64,000 nt of DNA, from contig PYST01000194.1 of the NCBI GenBank assembly GCA_003049485.1, positions 1 to 64,000 of the forward strand. Direction: 5' to 3'. Shown one piece after another: positions 1-11,544 of this stretch. Numbering within the stretch: the stretch's first letter is position 1; each line of letters starts with the position of its first letter. The position numbers and the translations under genes were made by a program. Origin of the DNA: Ophioceras dolichostomum. Lineage: Eukaryota > Ascomycota > Sordariomycetes > Magnaporthales > Ophioceraceae. The notes under the pieces were generated by a model. It had not been told where the DNA came from and ran no database searches. It saw only the letters and a program-made list of their open reading frames with translations.

Positions 1-357
1 GCCATGGATCACACCCCACCCCCCAACAAACAGACATGTCAGCCCAAACTGACGTGGCAGAACAGCCAGAACCGGCTGCTTCAGCGATATCACACACCGG
101 ACATGTAGGGCGGGACGTTTACGTTACTGGACGCTCGGCTAAGTACGTCGCAGCATACGCATACTATTGGTAACATAGAGTGGAGCCAAAGGAAAACACC
201 ACACTGGCCAATCTCCAGTGGCACGGAGTTGCACGTATCCAAAATACGCACACGAGCGGGGAATGTGCGCTTCTATTGGCCATGGATGACAGCAACCCGA
301 CCTAGCTTGCATGCATGCTGCACTGATGCAGCTGCCCGGCGCTATCTCCCAACCAAG
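1..357. other. Intergenic, nothing recognised
   Basis: No coding or RNA feature is recognised here. It lies downstream of the oxygenase gene that ends at 358 on the minus strand, so part of it probably serves as that gene's 3' UTR. Confidence 0.5.
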
Positions 358-1753
358 CTAGCCAAAGACGTAGGTCCTAAACTCAACACTCTCCCTAGCG
401 GCATCCTCGCCAGCTTCATCGTCGAAGAAAGAGGTGTGGGCAGAATCTGTGAAAGGTCAGGCTGGGAAGTCAGTACGAAAACAACAGTCCCGAGGAGTAG
501 CATCCGAGCAGGCAGGCAGGCTGGCTGTGCTGGCTTGGTGGAGGTAAGAAGTAAGAATGGGATGATATCTGCATTGCAACCCACACTCCGCAATCGCAGG
601 GTCGTCGGTCCTCGACGCAGAGTCCGCTATCTTTAACAGCCAGACTTCGTCTCCTCGCTGTTTGTCGACGTAGTACCACCTCTGGCCGGGCGAGTGGCCG
701 AAGAGGAGGATTTCAGTGACTGTGTGTGGGTAGACCAGGTCGCAGGCAACCGCGTCTGCCCTGCAGGTGCGCGCGTCACAGAGGGCGAAGTGGTGCTGAA
801 GGACGGGCTCTTTAATCGGCAGCCAGAGGCTGTTTAGAGGAAACGAGAGTAAGATTAGGCCACAAATTCTGTTTTCTGCCGTCTGCGCGTATTTCCACGC
901 TGCGGCCACCCGCTCTTGCCAGCCGCTGCACTCGTTTGTAGGTACGTACTTGATTATTCGAAATCTGGCCCGCAGTAATTCCTCGGCCTCCTCACGGAAG
1001 TCGAGACGGATCTGCTCTACCGTTGCCTCGTATGTCTGGTCTGTTGGCGTTCGATGGGATGTTAGAGCACAACTCCCTAGAATTCGCTCTCTGGGTGCAC
1101 GTCGGTGATGTGGAGGTAGAACTAGCAGAGCTGGTACTTACCGACGTGAGCGACGCGGCTAGGAGGTGCAAACTTCTCCGCCGATCCGTCAAGCTCGTTT
1201 CCCTCGCCCATCGCTACGCCATTCCGCATGCTTCGACGGGGCTGCTCACAGCAAACTGATTCATCAGCCAAGAGCTACCTCACACAACAAACGCTCACGT
1301 AGAAGGACTAGGTTTTCGAACCGTATGGTCAAACACCACCACCTTGACACCGTTCCCCAACCTCTCCTTCAGGATCATCTCGACCTCAGGATAAAACTCC
1401 TCGACCACCCGGGGTCCGTTCAACCAATCCGAAAACCCAGGGGAGCGCTTCAGGAGCTCGAAGCCGTGGACATCCAACCTAAAGCGCTCCTCATGGCCAC
1501 GGATGTCGTGCACCGACACACGCTCCTTGACGGAATCGACGTTGGTGGTCGGGGCGTCGGCCTTGATGAAGGGGACGTTGGAGTAGTACGGCTTCTCAAC
1601 CTGGAACTTGGGGTGGGCACGGTTGAAGAACTCAAGTGTCACCTCCCTGGACTGGCCGGCCAACCGCTGAGCGAGGACGTCGGGCTCGGACGGGCCCGAG
1701 GTGGCAGACCCTGAGGATCGTCCAGGGACTAGACGATAAAATAGTGAAGCCAT
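358..1753 (-). CDS. CmcJ/AsaB-like (GA4 desaturase-type) oxygenase family protein
   Basis: The protein belongs to the fungal family named after cephamycin 7-alpha-methoxylation protein CmcJ and AsaB, found as hydroxylases or desaturases of secondary metabolites. The first exon (1299-1753) has the family's VHDIRG and VVVFDHT blocks. Later exons fit at 1142-1241, 950-1016, 585-829 and 358-446, all with GT-AG introns and matching phases except the first junction. The fourth exon has the signature series LWLPI, ALCDAR, DLVYP and RWYYV. The last exon ends in a VEFRTYVFG-like tail that matches the usual C-terminus. The junction of exons 1 and 2 does not keep phase with the best donor at 1298, and the usual HVDQ segment is not recognisable. 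Either the intron is non-standard or there is a one-base defect. The family is certain; whether the gene is intact is not. The neighbour is a dead GMC oxidoreductase gene, so the two may once have worked in one small metabolic cluster. Confidence 0.75.
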
Positions 1754-2203
1754 TACATCAACAAGACAATGCTACTGTGCAATGCCCCTCGGTATGGGTA
1801 GATAGGGTAGCGGCTAGAGGAGTGACACAAGGTAAGGGAGGGACAGAGACAAGAGTTGCGTAGGAGAACAATGGAAGAGTAGCTACGGTGACGACTTGCT
1901 CCGCAGCACGAGCGGAGCCTGAGCTGCCTTACTTATAACCCTTGCAGCGTGCCATGCAGCGCCGTTCCTATGCATGCAGCATGGAAAGACACCAAAACCC
2001 GTGAGTCAGGTAGATAGGTAGGTAGCCCGGTAGCTGCCGCCTGCAGCAGCAGGGCTGGCGCGTCCCAACATCCCGGATAGGGGCAAACGCCAAGTCGACT
2101 TTAACCCCAGCACCAGGACATTACAACGTCGATTCTAGTATCTACCAGGGACAGAACATTTAGTTACCGCCAAACCATCTTCCGCCGCCTTCTCGCTAGG
2201 TAC
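1754..2203. promoter_or_regulatory. Upstream region of the oxygenase gene
   Basis: This gap holds the presumed promoter of the minus-strand oxygenase. It contains a GGTAGGTAG run near 2012 and a palindromic CTAGGTACCTAGGTA element at about 2197-2211, one of many copies in the window. No TATA box can be assigned with confidence. Confidence 0.35.
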
Positions 2204-3611
2204 CTAGGTAAGCATGCAAACACGTACCGCGATGTAAAACCCAGGAATCCTCAGGAACACCGCTGCCTCGACGACCCTCAACCCCTTCGCCCCCCTCGCC
2301 CCGAACTTGGAGTCCACCGCCGCCATCTCGTCCCAGTCTTTTCCGATCGCGCACGTACAGCTAGCACGGTGTCCCCTCGCCTCCCTCCGTACGAACTCCC
2401 TCAGCTTCGCGCCTCTGCTCGCCCCTTTGCCCGGCCACACCCCCGTGAACCCGACATCTAGGGGGATCACTTCCCTGAACATCTTCCTTGCTAGTTTCAT
2501 CCCCCTCCACCATGGCCTTGACGTCCTTCTCCACATCAACTCCACCCAAGAAGGAGTTGAAGTTGATGACCGTGTGCCCTTCGAACCCCTACTCCTCAGC
2601 CTCACCGTTCCATTCCTACCCCTACTCTACCATGCACCTTCAACACAACCCAGGTCCAATACGCCCCCACCTCCACCGTATAGTAGCATTGACTGCATAC
2701 TAACCAGGGTAATACCCCCCGAAGTACGCAGGTGCTCCCGCCATAATCAAGTCAGGATCATCCCCTACCGCAGCAGAAGCCGACTGCTTCACCACGCCAA
2801 CACTGATCCGGCCCATTGCTCGCATAAACCCCCCTCCCCCCCTCGACTCGCCTCGCACAACACAGGTCGGAGGTCGCCTTGTCGGGACGCGAAAAAGTGC
2901 AGTCGCGCGCGACGACAAACGGCGGGTCCGTGACTATCACGACAGAGGCCTCGTATCCTGTCTTGGATGCTCACGCCTACGCTCGGCGCTGACGCCACCA
3001 GCGGGACAGACAGGCTATTTGGCCGGTCCGACGCCGGAAAATAGGAGGAGCCGCGGCGTGTTGAACGCGCCTGCTGAGAGGATCACCTCGCTAGAGGCAG
3101 GGACGACGCCGACAGCCGGTTACTCCCCGTCATCTCGGTAAAGCAAGGGTGAGGAGGATGAAGAGGAGGAAGCGGCGGTAGGAGCAGAGCGGGGACCGGC
3201 GTGGTAGAGCGATTTGCCGCGCATGAAGTGGACGCCCGTCACCACGGGTACGGCCGCTGACCCGATTCCGACCACCACGTGGTGGTGTCGAAGCGGACCT
3301 TGGTGACGGGGTCGTCGAGCCAGATATGGAGATGGTACTTCCTTCCGCTACCGCCGTTCGTCGTTGGTCGCGCTCGCGGTCCTCAGTACGAGCCCCCTCG
3401 GCCTGTGGCGCACGCCCGCGTCAACGGCGATAGGAATCTGATGTATCCCTTCCTTGGCGTCGCTTCTGGGGTAGTCGGCGTTGATGTCCGACATGAACCC
3501 CTGCGCGAAGTCCGCCTGCCGGTGGTAGCGAGTGTTGCGCAACGGGGCCGGCCGATCTCGCCGCAACCACTGGGGCGTTGTCGGGAGGCCAATGGGGAAA
3601 GGAACAAGCAC
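2204..3611 (-). pseudogene. GMC oxidoreductase relic (choline dehydrogenase/aryl-alcohol oxidase type)
   Basis: Pieces of a GMC flavoenzyme appear in order but in different minus-strand frames. A DINADYP..GIHQIPIAVDAG block lies at about 3400-3500, KYHLHIWLDDPVTKVRFDTT near 3300, and EVILSAGAFNTPRLL..SGVGPA near 3050-3110. DPDLIMAGAP..GYYPG follows near 2700-2750, then INFNSF..VDVEKDVKAMVEG near 2520-2580, and the C-terminal GLRVVEAAVFLRIPGFYIAV near 2220-2280. Joining them needs at least four frame changes. In-frame stops occur as well, for example just after SGVGPA. The N-terminal FAD-binding GxGxxG region is absent, and the conserved end is cut off soon after PGFYIAV. These are not intron boundaries in any consistent way. 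I conclude it is a decayed gene. The family assignment is strong because the blocks match the GMC signature order. Confidence 0.82.
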
Positions 3612-4387
3612 GCGTGCAAAATACTACTGAATTCTGGTCTCTCTCTTCGAAAGGAAAGCTACCTGCGCGTTAGTGGAGAGAGCGACCTTATAAAGGCCGC
3701 TTGGTGGGTAGATGCCTTGGAAGTTGACGCCTTAGGACTGAGGCAATAGCTGCCACGTGAGCAGGTACCCACCATGAACCAACAGGCGTGGAGTCGGAAG
3801 TATGCGAGAGAGAGAGTATTGATGTTTTAGTCGGTCAGAAGACCAGTATCGAACTCATAAGATTTTGTCGCAAAAATTGTTTTCGTTGGAGTTCGGCAAG
3901 AGCGAGATGCCCCAGATTGATCGGGAGAGTGGCCACCAGCGGTAATCATCATTTCGGCCTTTTTTACAATTCGGACTGTCTACCTACCTATTCTAATGTC
4001 TAGGTCCGGGCTGATTCCGCTGGCCTTATCTCTCCTGCAGTGCTGCTGCAAGTTCTACCCGTGGCCTTCGTATCATTCTCCAGTCTCCATTTAATTTCGG
4101 CACTGCGGCATAGGTGTCTTCAGGCGACGCCGATGATGTGGCCGAGGGGTCGCTGAAATCTCGTGGACAGTCGCTGGCGTTGGGATCGCCTACGCTATCT
4201 TCTCTACCACGGGGCGAAAGGCGCTGGCGTATTTGTGAAGCGGGAATTTTGGGGACTGATGCTGAAAAGGGCGTTGGGTTCAATGGTCCCGCCGTGCCGC
4301 CTGGCTTGATGAAAGACTGCTGCTGTCTTCTTCAACACTTACCTTCCTGACAACATCCCGTAATGCGCCCGAGTGATGCGCGGTTGT

Positions 4388-4409
4388 TTACCTAGGTACC
4401 TAGGTAGGG
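4388..4409. repeat. Palindromic TACCTAGGTA-type element
   Basis: The block reads TTACCTAGGTACCTAGGTAG, two overlapping inverted copies of TACCTAGGTA. Related copies occur near 2197, 5660, 7601, 29424, 51108 and 51675 and in several introns. Confidence 0.7.
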
Positions 4410-5921
4410 AGTCTAAGATCCTGGTAGTGTGGTTGGCTGGTGTTTAAGCACTGAACGAACCGATGTGGCCACCAACTGATAGGAATTCGCAAGCTTGGCC
4501 AGCAGACGTCTTAATGTCACTGACAACCCGCCGTCGACGCCTCTTGTGTCTGGAAACAGTACAGACTCGGGAAGGGAGATGCGAACTCAAAGAATTCTCA
4601 AATTGCTATCGCCAATGTTTCAGCGAGCGATCGTCTTTCCATCCGGGGTTTTATGTATTTTGGGGTCTACAGCTTTCCATATTAGGAAACTGATGACTCA
4701 CATGCTTGCTCTGGAGACAAGGTCGACAACACCTTGACTGAAAGTTCAAATGTTGGAAGTGGACCCATCGCGCATGGCAAATGAGCTTAATCGAACGTCT
4801 CTGGCAGACGGTCTTTTTCAGAACTCCCGACTCGAAGCTGTTCTTATGGCTCCGAATGATCAGCCCAAAGACACTGGTGCGGGTTGCCTTCGCAGCATTC
4901 GGAACCTCACAAGATTGATCTCTCTTCAATGCTTAGGTGGCCAGTGGCAGTGTCACCCATCCGCCAGCGCCAAACGACTCGAACTGTTTGCTAGTTGATT
5001 TCTGTGCCGCTGGTCCTGCTGCTGAGCACGCACGGATACACGTGGGGGGAAAAAAACGAAATTCGTTGAAGATCACTGTCTAAATCCTGGTTGCTTCATC
5101 TTGCTAAGACTGATGTTTTACGCGCACGCCGGCCACTCTCTGCAGCACCTTGACCGAACCCCTCCCTCCCTCCCCTCTCCATTTCACACCCCTGACTCCC
5201 TCACCATCAATCAATCCGCGCTCACAGACAGACAGAGGGGGCGCTGCGCTTCCTCTCTCGCATTCGTTCCAGGACAAAACAAAATAAAGGCGATACACAG
5301 ACAAGAGGAGGGCCCCGGTGATCCCGCTAATTCCTTCAAGCCCGGAGCTCAGGCCTGCCGATCTTAGCCTCCACTATCCCCCTCTCAACTCGGCGACAAA
5401 AAGCCAAGCCGGAGACAAACACCCGGAGACAAAGCCTATAGTGGTTTTGGCGCCGCGCCGGTGTTGACGCGGTCGGATGCGCACGTCCGCCAAAAGCCTG
5501 TTTTTTTACAGAGTCACTTAGCATACTTGGTAGTACGTCTCGCCTTCCCCTCCTCTTGGTCTCTGCGCCTGTTCCGTTAAAATTTGGGCCCGGTTGCTAT
5601 AAGGGGCAGAGCTTGTTGCATGTTCCCCATCTTGTCGGTTTGGTCGCAGTTATCGTTATCTACCTAGGTAGGTAACTTAATAGGATTTATGGAAAGGGAA
5701 TTTGAGGGGCCTGAAGTAGGAGGAAGTGTTGCGCGGACCGTCTGCCCATCAGGTCTAAGTTAGAGCTCGGCATCAATGTTACTCCGGCGATCTACCCCTG
5801 GCGAACGGCCTGCGATACCGCTCCGGGCGGGCGAGGAGTGAGTAGGCCGGCGGGCAACTACTCTTTGTCTGACTGGTTGATGATGGCTGAACGAAAGAGC
5901 CCAAGTGAAGGAAACATTCGA

Positions 5922-5950
5922 GGGGGGGGGGGGGGGAANGGGGGGGGGGG
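5922..5950. repeat. Poly-G homopolymer tract with an ambiguous base
   Basis: A run of 15 G, then AA, an N at 5939, then 11 G. The N is probably a base-calling or assembly uncertainty caused by the homopolymer, not a scaffold gap. Confidence 0.85.
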
Positions 5951-6705
5951 AAACATCTCTTCGAGCTCTTCCATCCCACACATCGTCACGAATGGGCCTG
6001 AATCAATTAGCAACCAGCTAACCAGCCAGCCAGCCAGCCACCCCCGCCGTGTTATCGTACGATCGTACGAGGCTACGCTTTACGCGCCGTAGCTCGTGGG
6101 TGCACCTTCCGCTACAGATGAAATCAGCGCCAAAATCCTACGAGTCCTATCATTAAAGCGCGACAAGGTCCCGACAGCGCCTCGGACCTGACGCCGTCAC
6201 CAGACTAAAACGGAGGTAGCTGCGTGGGATCTCGCCGACTGGTAACCCCTTAGAATCCACGCGGTTGCTAGCCACCGGGCCACTGGCCTGGCTTTCGCCG
6301 GGCTTTGGGGAGGGAACAAAAAGTCAATATCTATAGCAAATGCCACTTCTCCGCGCTCCCGCGGGTTCCAAGTCGGAACGCTTCTCGATTTACTTTCCCG
6401 GCGTCGCTGTTTCTTAATCGTCTGTTTTTTTTCTTCGTTTTCTAGATTCAACATATCCTATATAATTTCCCCGGGTAAGTAGGTATCCACCACCTGCTCT
6501 CACGTCACGTTAACTCAACAGCCGTTCGATTCTATCTGTCCCCCTCTTCGGGCGGTCCCTCGCAGTACCCTTTCACTCTCAAGAGCTATATTCCAGGCCG
6601 TTGAGGGATTTGGTCCGGAGGCCGCAGTAAAATCTCGCCTCATCGATAACCAACACTTAATTCTGCATGGGCTATCGGCCATCGATTACTCACTCACAAG
6701 CCACA

Positions 6706-9471
6706 ATGCGGTTCCGTCTTCAAAGGCTAGGCGTCGTTGCCACCGCCTTTCTGCTGGCCTCCTTGGCTCGAGGGGACGAGATATTACAAGATATTCTTAC
6801 GAAGTCACCAATGTGTGCGGTATGTCACTGAGATGCCCCCCACCCAACCAGTGTTCTTATTTCCTGACATTGCTCCTGTCACTCGTTTTGCTAACTGTGA
6901 TCCTGACCCGGGTACCTAGCTCAACTGCTTCATCCCTGAGCTCAATGCCCACAACTGCAGCGTCGCCAGCGTGGAGCTCCTTCAGAACTGCGTTTGCACC
7001 AATGTGCCTTTGCTGTCGAAAACGTCCACGTGTGTGCAGCAGAACTGCAATTGGGAGGAAGCGCTGGGTACGTTCTATCTATTGCCTTCACTCCGAGTCT
7101 CCTCGAGCCACAGTAACCAGAAGGTACCCTCCTGAGTAGTCCTAGTTCATTCGCTCACATGCTGGTCGCTTCGGTGCTTCTTTCTTTCAGTCGCCCGAGA
7201 TCTCACCGCCTTCAAGCTATGTCATGGCTTCCCGAAGGAGAGCCGCGTTGCCGACAGCAGAAACATCGCCATCGTCGGCTTTGCGATCACGATTCCGGTG
7301 GTCGCACTCAGAATTGCCTCGAGGATACATAGCTCTGGGAAGTTGTGGTGGGATGACTACACATGTTTGATTGCAACGGTATGTTGTTGCTGCCTCCGAC
7401 TTAGCTCCGAGTCGGTTCCCATATGGATCAGGGAAGTGCCGGGAAGTGCCGGGACATATTGAACCGAAGTGGCTTGAGGACAGCTGCTCACACGACATGA
7501 CCCGCCATCTTAGACGTTTCTGATGACAATGCTGTCTATGCAACTCGTGGGTAAGTCTGCCTGCCTTGCTCCCCAGCTTTTACTTTAGCTACAGTCTTGC
7601 CTGCCTACCTACCTAGGTAATCTAACGCCTGCGCTCCGAGTGCTTACTATCAGCATCGACCCTCGGGTTCGGGACACACTTTTGGGATATCGAAGAAGAG
7701 CCGGGACGCAGTCTCCTCAAGGTACAGTTCGCCGTTCATCACAGATAGCCCATTTCAGACAACAAGAGTGCTAACCGAGGACTTTTGTCTCTAATAAACA
7801 AAACAGTTCTTCTGGGTAGGCCAAATGTTCTACATCGTCGTGCGGGTGTTCGCCAAGATCTCGATCCTCGTCCTCTACCAGCGGCTGTTCCAGTCGCGCT
7901 GGTGCCAGTGGGCGGTCAAGGGCATGATCGCCTTCATGGCGCTGCATGGCGCTGTCTTCCTCTTCGCCGACATCTTCCAGTGCATGCCTGTGTCGGCCGT
8001 CTATGACCGTAGGGTCCAGGGAAAATGCCTGAACTTCACAGCTATCGTGTACGCCGGCGGGGCCCTCAGCATCGTCGAGGACTTCATCCTCCTCGCCATC
8101 CCGATCCCGGACCTTTGGAACATCCAGCTCAACCGCAAGAAGAAGATCGGCCTGGGGCTCATGTTCGGCATCGGCACCGTGGCCACGGTGACTAGCATCA
8201 TCCGCATGAACTACATCATCAAGTTCTGGAGCACGTACGACCATTCCTGGGACAACGTGGACCCGATCGCCTGGTCCATCATCGAGGAGTTCTGCGCCAT
8301 CGTGTGTGGCAGCCTGCCTCCCTGTCGCTCGCTTCTCTCGGCCATGGTGCCCAGAATCTTCTCGACCATTGGCCTAGGCTCTTCCTTCACCAGCGGCATG
8401 CGCTCGCGCCTATCCTCGACGCGCGCGTCGCGCAACCGAAAGCAGCAGCACTCTCCCGCCCCCGCGACCATCGGGGGCACCGGCGCGGAGCGGAACAAGT
8501 TCTCCATGTACCGGATCACCGCCGACGCCGACGAGCTCAACATTAAGTTCGGCCTGGATCAAGAGCCCCCCTTGCCGATACTGCCACTGCAGCCTCCGCA
8601 TCACAGCAGCCGCATAGCGACTGTCGAGGAGGGACGCTGTAGCGAGTCCATCAAATCAACATCAGCGCGTCTCAGAGACCCGGGCACGATCCGACTCCCA
8701 ATCCACACGCCGAGGGAGGTCGTCGCGAAGAAGACGCACATCGCCAACCTCCTCCGGCGGGAGTCCCTGGCGCAAACCAACCCCACGAGCGAGGACGACC
8801 GCTCCACCACCCCCGACGCCATCGACGACGACTTCGGGCCATGCGTCGATGGTACGACTAGGCCAACGACCAGCGGTGGCGGAAGCGTCCGCACAAATGC
8901 CGCCACCTACGCAAGCAGCAGCCGGTCACGCGGCTCCCGCCCAAGAAGATCGGTGACAACCACAGCCCTGCTTTTGCCCCTATCAGGCGAAGCGTTTCCA
9001 GAATCAGAACCACCCACCATCCCTCAACCAGTGACCCTTCTCCTGAACAACAACCGCTGGTCCACGCCCCTGCCACCTTCCCCGCCAGATTTCCAACGCT
9101 GCCACCACCAACTCGGCTCCAGCACCACACTCGTCGAGCCATCAGCACTCAAACCACTCCCGCCTTTACCACCATCCGAAACGTCAAGCAGTAACAACAG
9201 CACCAGCAACCTTGCTCCCCGACGACGCCCGATGACGGAGCTTCTCTCCGTCCCCGGCGGTCCTCGGGCCTTTTCTCTCTCCCTAGCCACACACCGGCAA
9301 AGACCACGGACGGAGCTGTTCCCGCCCAGCAGCCTCGCAGCGCTCGCCGCCGCTCTGCGAGGTACTGCATCGACGCAGTTGGACTCGGATGATCCGTTGC
9401 CGCCGCCGCCTTACTGCGAGTTGAGCCGACGCTCGACTACGGGGTCGAGGGATTCGCTGCCGTGGGGGTAA
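6706..9471 (+). CDS. CFEM-domain Pth11-like seven-transmembrane receptor
   Basis: A fungal G-protein-coupled receptor-like protein, probably at the plasma membrane, of the type that senses surface or nutrient cues. Six exons keep phase: 6706-6819, 6920-7067, 7191-7378, 7514-7550, 7654-7721 and 7807-9471, giving 739 residues. The ATG lies in a CACAATG context. Residues 1-23 form a signal peptide. A CFEM domain follows with eight cysteines at 37, 41, 51, 62, 64, 76, 81 and 98. The fungal rhodopsin-type 7TM region begins near residue 105 with NIAIVGFAITIPVVALRI and includes GKLWWDDYT, VGQMFYIVVRVFAKISIL and the IVEDFILLAIPIP segment. The last roughly 350 residues are a polar Ser/Pro-rich cytoplasmic tail. 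The fourth exon is only 37 nt. The next gene is a convergent rhodopsin-type protein lacking a CFEM domain. Confidence 0.92.
7601..7620. repeat. CCTACCTACCTAGGTA element within an intron
   Basis: A copy of the TACCTAGGTA palindrome lies inside the intron at 7551-7653 of the CFEM receptor gene. It is close enough to the acceptor to overlap the expected branch-point zone. Confidence 0.6.
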
Positions 9472-9907
9472 AGGTGAATGAATGCGAACTGTCTTTGTTA
9501 GGTTTCATCAAGGAGACACATTCAAAATTGCCATAATAATAATAATAATACCCTATAGGTTTGGTAAAAGCTATTTCTACGAGGCGTGGGCTGCAGGAAC
9601 GATTTAACTGTAATCTTATGAATCCTTCCATGTATATATTAGGGAAGTGTCGTCAGCCTGCTACCCAAGTGTCTCTCTGGCCTGGTCATCAGCAACTCGA
9701 AATTTGTTCCGCGTCCCGTTCTAATTAATCCGCGTAGTTCCCCCGCCGGTGATAGCTAAGGTAGGGTAGCCATCACGTCCGTCCATGGACGGTAACTCCG
9801 TGATCCCCATAGCGGTTTTAACCCCCCGTCGAGCTCAAATCCATATGGCTCCTTGCGGCAGATAAAGAAATGCGTCTCTTCCTCCCAGTCCCGCCTCGTA
9901 GTCTCGC
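9472..9907. other. Convergent intergenic region
   Basis: This gap separates two convergent genes and must hold both 3' UTRs. It contains an (AAT)n microsatellite at about 9534-9550. No gene is seen. Confidence 0.6.
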
Positions 9908-11544
9908 TCATACAGCCCAGAAGAACTCGGTATTACCGCCTCGGGCCAAGTTACCATTACTACTAGGACCTAGTCCCTGTGTCGAGCCCTCGGACGAGGA
10001 CTGACTTCGTCTTGTTCCGTCCCCGGAATCCGAAGACGCCGACTCCGCATCCTTAGACACCCGTTGCCGTTCCTCGCCGGATCGGCTACTGCTCGAATGA
10101 GTCCGGAAGGGGAGCAGGCGCAGATATGCTCGGAGGGAGGGCATGATGGCGACTATCAGGCCGACGTTGACGTCAAGGGCGTTATATAATTCTGTTGCAA
10201 CAGCCACACTACTGGTCAGTCAAGTTGTCTGAAATGGACAGCTAGTTCATCGCTTAGGGTGGCAAAGTCGAGAAGGGGACCTCCCTATTCTCAGGGCTCA
10301 TAGTCGTGGCATGGAGGTTACAGAATGGGAGGGGGGAGTGCGAGAATCTTAACATGAATGGGCAGAGACTGGACGCACCAATGAGACTTAATGATCGGAA
10401 CCTGTTCGACGTCCCCGAAACTTCTTCTCCCAAATGCACGGCCAGAAATCGAGTGATGGCAAAGGCGATTGCCAGAATGCCCAAGGTAAACGTGGCGTAC
10501 ACCCCGACCTTCACCTCGGACTTCAGCTTGACATGGCTGAGCATGAAGAACGGGAGGGCAAAGACTAGGTAATGAGAAGTAGTAGGCGCGCAGCATCAGT
10601 ACCTGGTTATACTAGTTGTGGGGCCCTGGCAAAGGACTCGGGGGCTTGCTTTGCTTACTGATAACCTCGCCGGCGAGATGCATCCCCCAGCAGATATAAA
10701 ACACCCGGCACATGTAGGCCTCCGAACAAGACTGTGTGGAGTCAAGAGTCCTAATGCAGGATAAGTAAGGATACAGTTAGGTCAGTTCCGGGGACACACA
10801 ACCATTAAGAGGACCCCAGTAGTACGGGCGGGATTGGTATCGAGCGCCTTACCAGTTCCGGCTGATCGGCCAGCAGCCGAACAGATTGAGGCCGAGGCTC
10901 ACGACCCAGGCGGAGACGCAGAAGCCGACGGTGAGCCAGAGCGTGAGCCTCAGCTTGATGAGGAAGACGGGGAAAAGGTCGAGGTAGAAGGCGAGGAGCG
11001 CGAACTTCGTGAAAGAATACGCCGAGTGGAAGGGGAAGTTATTAAGAAAGTTAAGCTGTTTGCGTTGTGTCAATAACGTCTCCCCGTCAGTACCAATTAC
11101 TACGGTATGTGCCAAGAAAGTATGAAGTAATTATCAGTGTATCAGCGATATTGATCACCTACCATCAAAAGATTGCTCATCTGCTCGGGCGTCCCGTCGT
11201 ATCCGGCAAGCGATGTCGAGACGTGCGGTCGCAGCGCCCCTTCCTGGTAGGCGACTATGCCGAAGCTCGACGCCATGACTGACATCGACAACGACAGACA
11301 CAGGAAGGTGTCACTCCACCGAAAGCTTAGTCGTTTGATTCGTAGCCGATGGTAGAGCCGTGCGCAGAGCATGGCAGCGGCGAGGAATATGAGAAGCCAT
11401 GTGGCCGCCTGCGTAAGAAATACAACTCGGCGGGCTGTCAGACCATGCTCGACATGTGTGGTTCAGTCTGACTGGTAGGTTAGGTGGGAAAGTTGAAGAC
11501 TAGTATCACTGACCAGAACAGCCTCTCCTGACGGGGCCGACATC
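9908..11544 (-). CDS. Rhodopsin-domain (Pth11-like) seven-transmembrane protein without CFEM
   Basis: An integral membrane protein of the fungal rhodopsin-domain/Pth11-like family. Six exons can be joined in phase: 11515-11544, 11163-11408, 10853-11055, 10659-10750, 10402-10564 and 9908-10211, giving about 345 residues. The first exon codes for only ten residues. Membrane segments include ATWLLIFLAAAML, TFLCLSLSMSVMASSFG, FTKFALLAFYLDLFPVF, LTLWLTVGFCVSAWVVSL, YMCRVFYICWGMHLAGEV and GVYATFTLGILAIAFAITRF. The family's LDVNVGLIVAIMPSLRAYLR motif comes near the end, followed by a Ser-rich tail. Donor choice at 10401 (GTTCCG) and the exact acceptor near 10208-10212 are less certain than the rest. 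It faces the CFEM receptor tail to tail, which suggests an old duplication or functional grouping. No ligand can be inferred. Confidence 0.83.

Larger units (their letters stand above)
3612..6705. other. Intergenic region, 3.1 kb, with palindromic motifs and a poly-G tract
   Basis: No ORF here resembles a known family and none keeps a convincing splice pattern. Visible items are TACCTAGGTA palindromes near 4390-4408 and 5660-5673, a poly-G tract with one undetermined base at 5922-5950, and an AGCCAGCCAGCC short tandem run near 6019-6040. Upstream of 6706 there are pyrimidine-rich stretches typical of fungal promoters and 5' UTRs. Confidence 0.5.
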
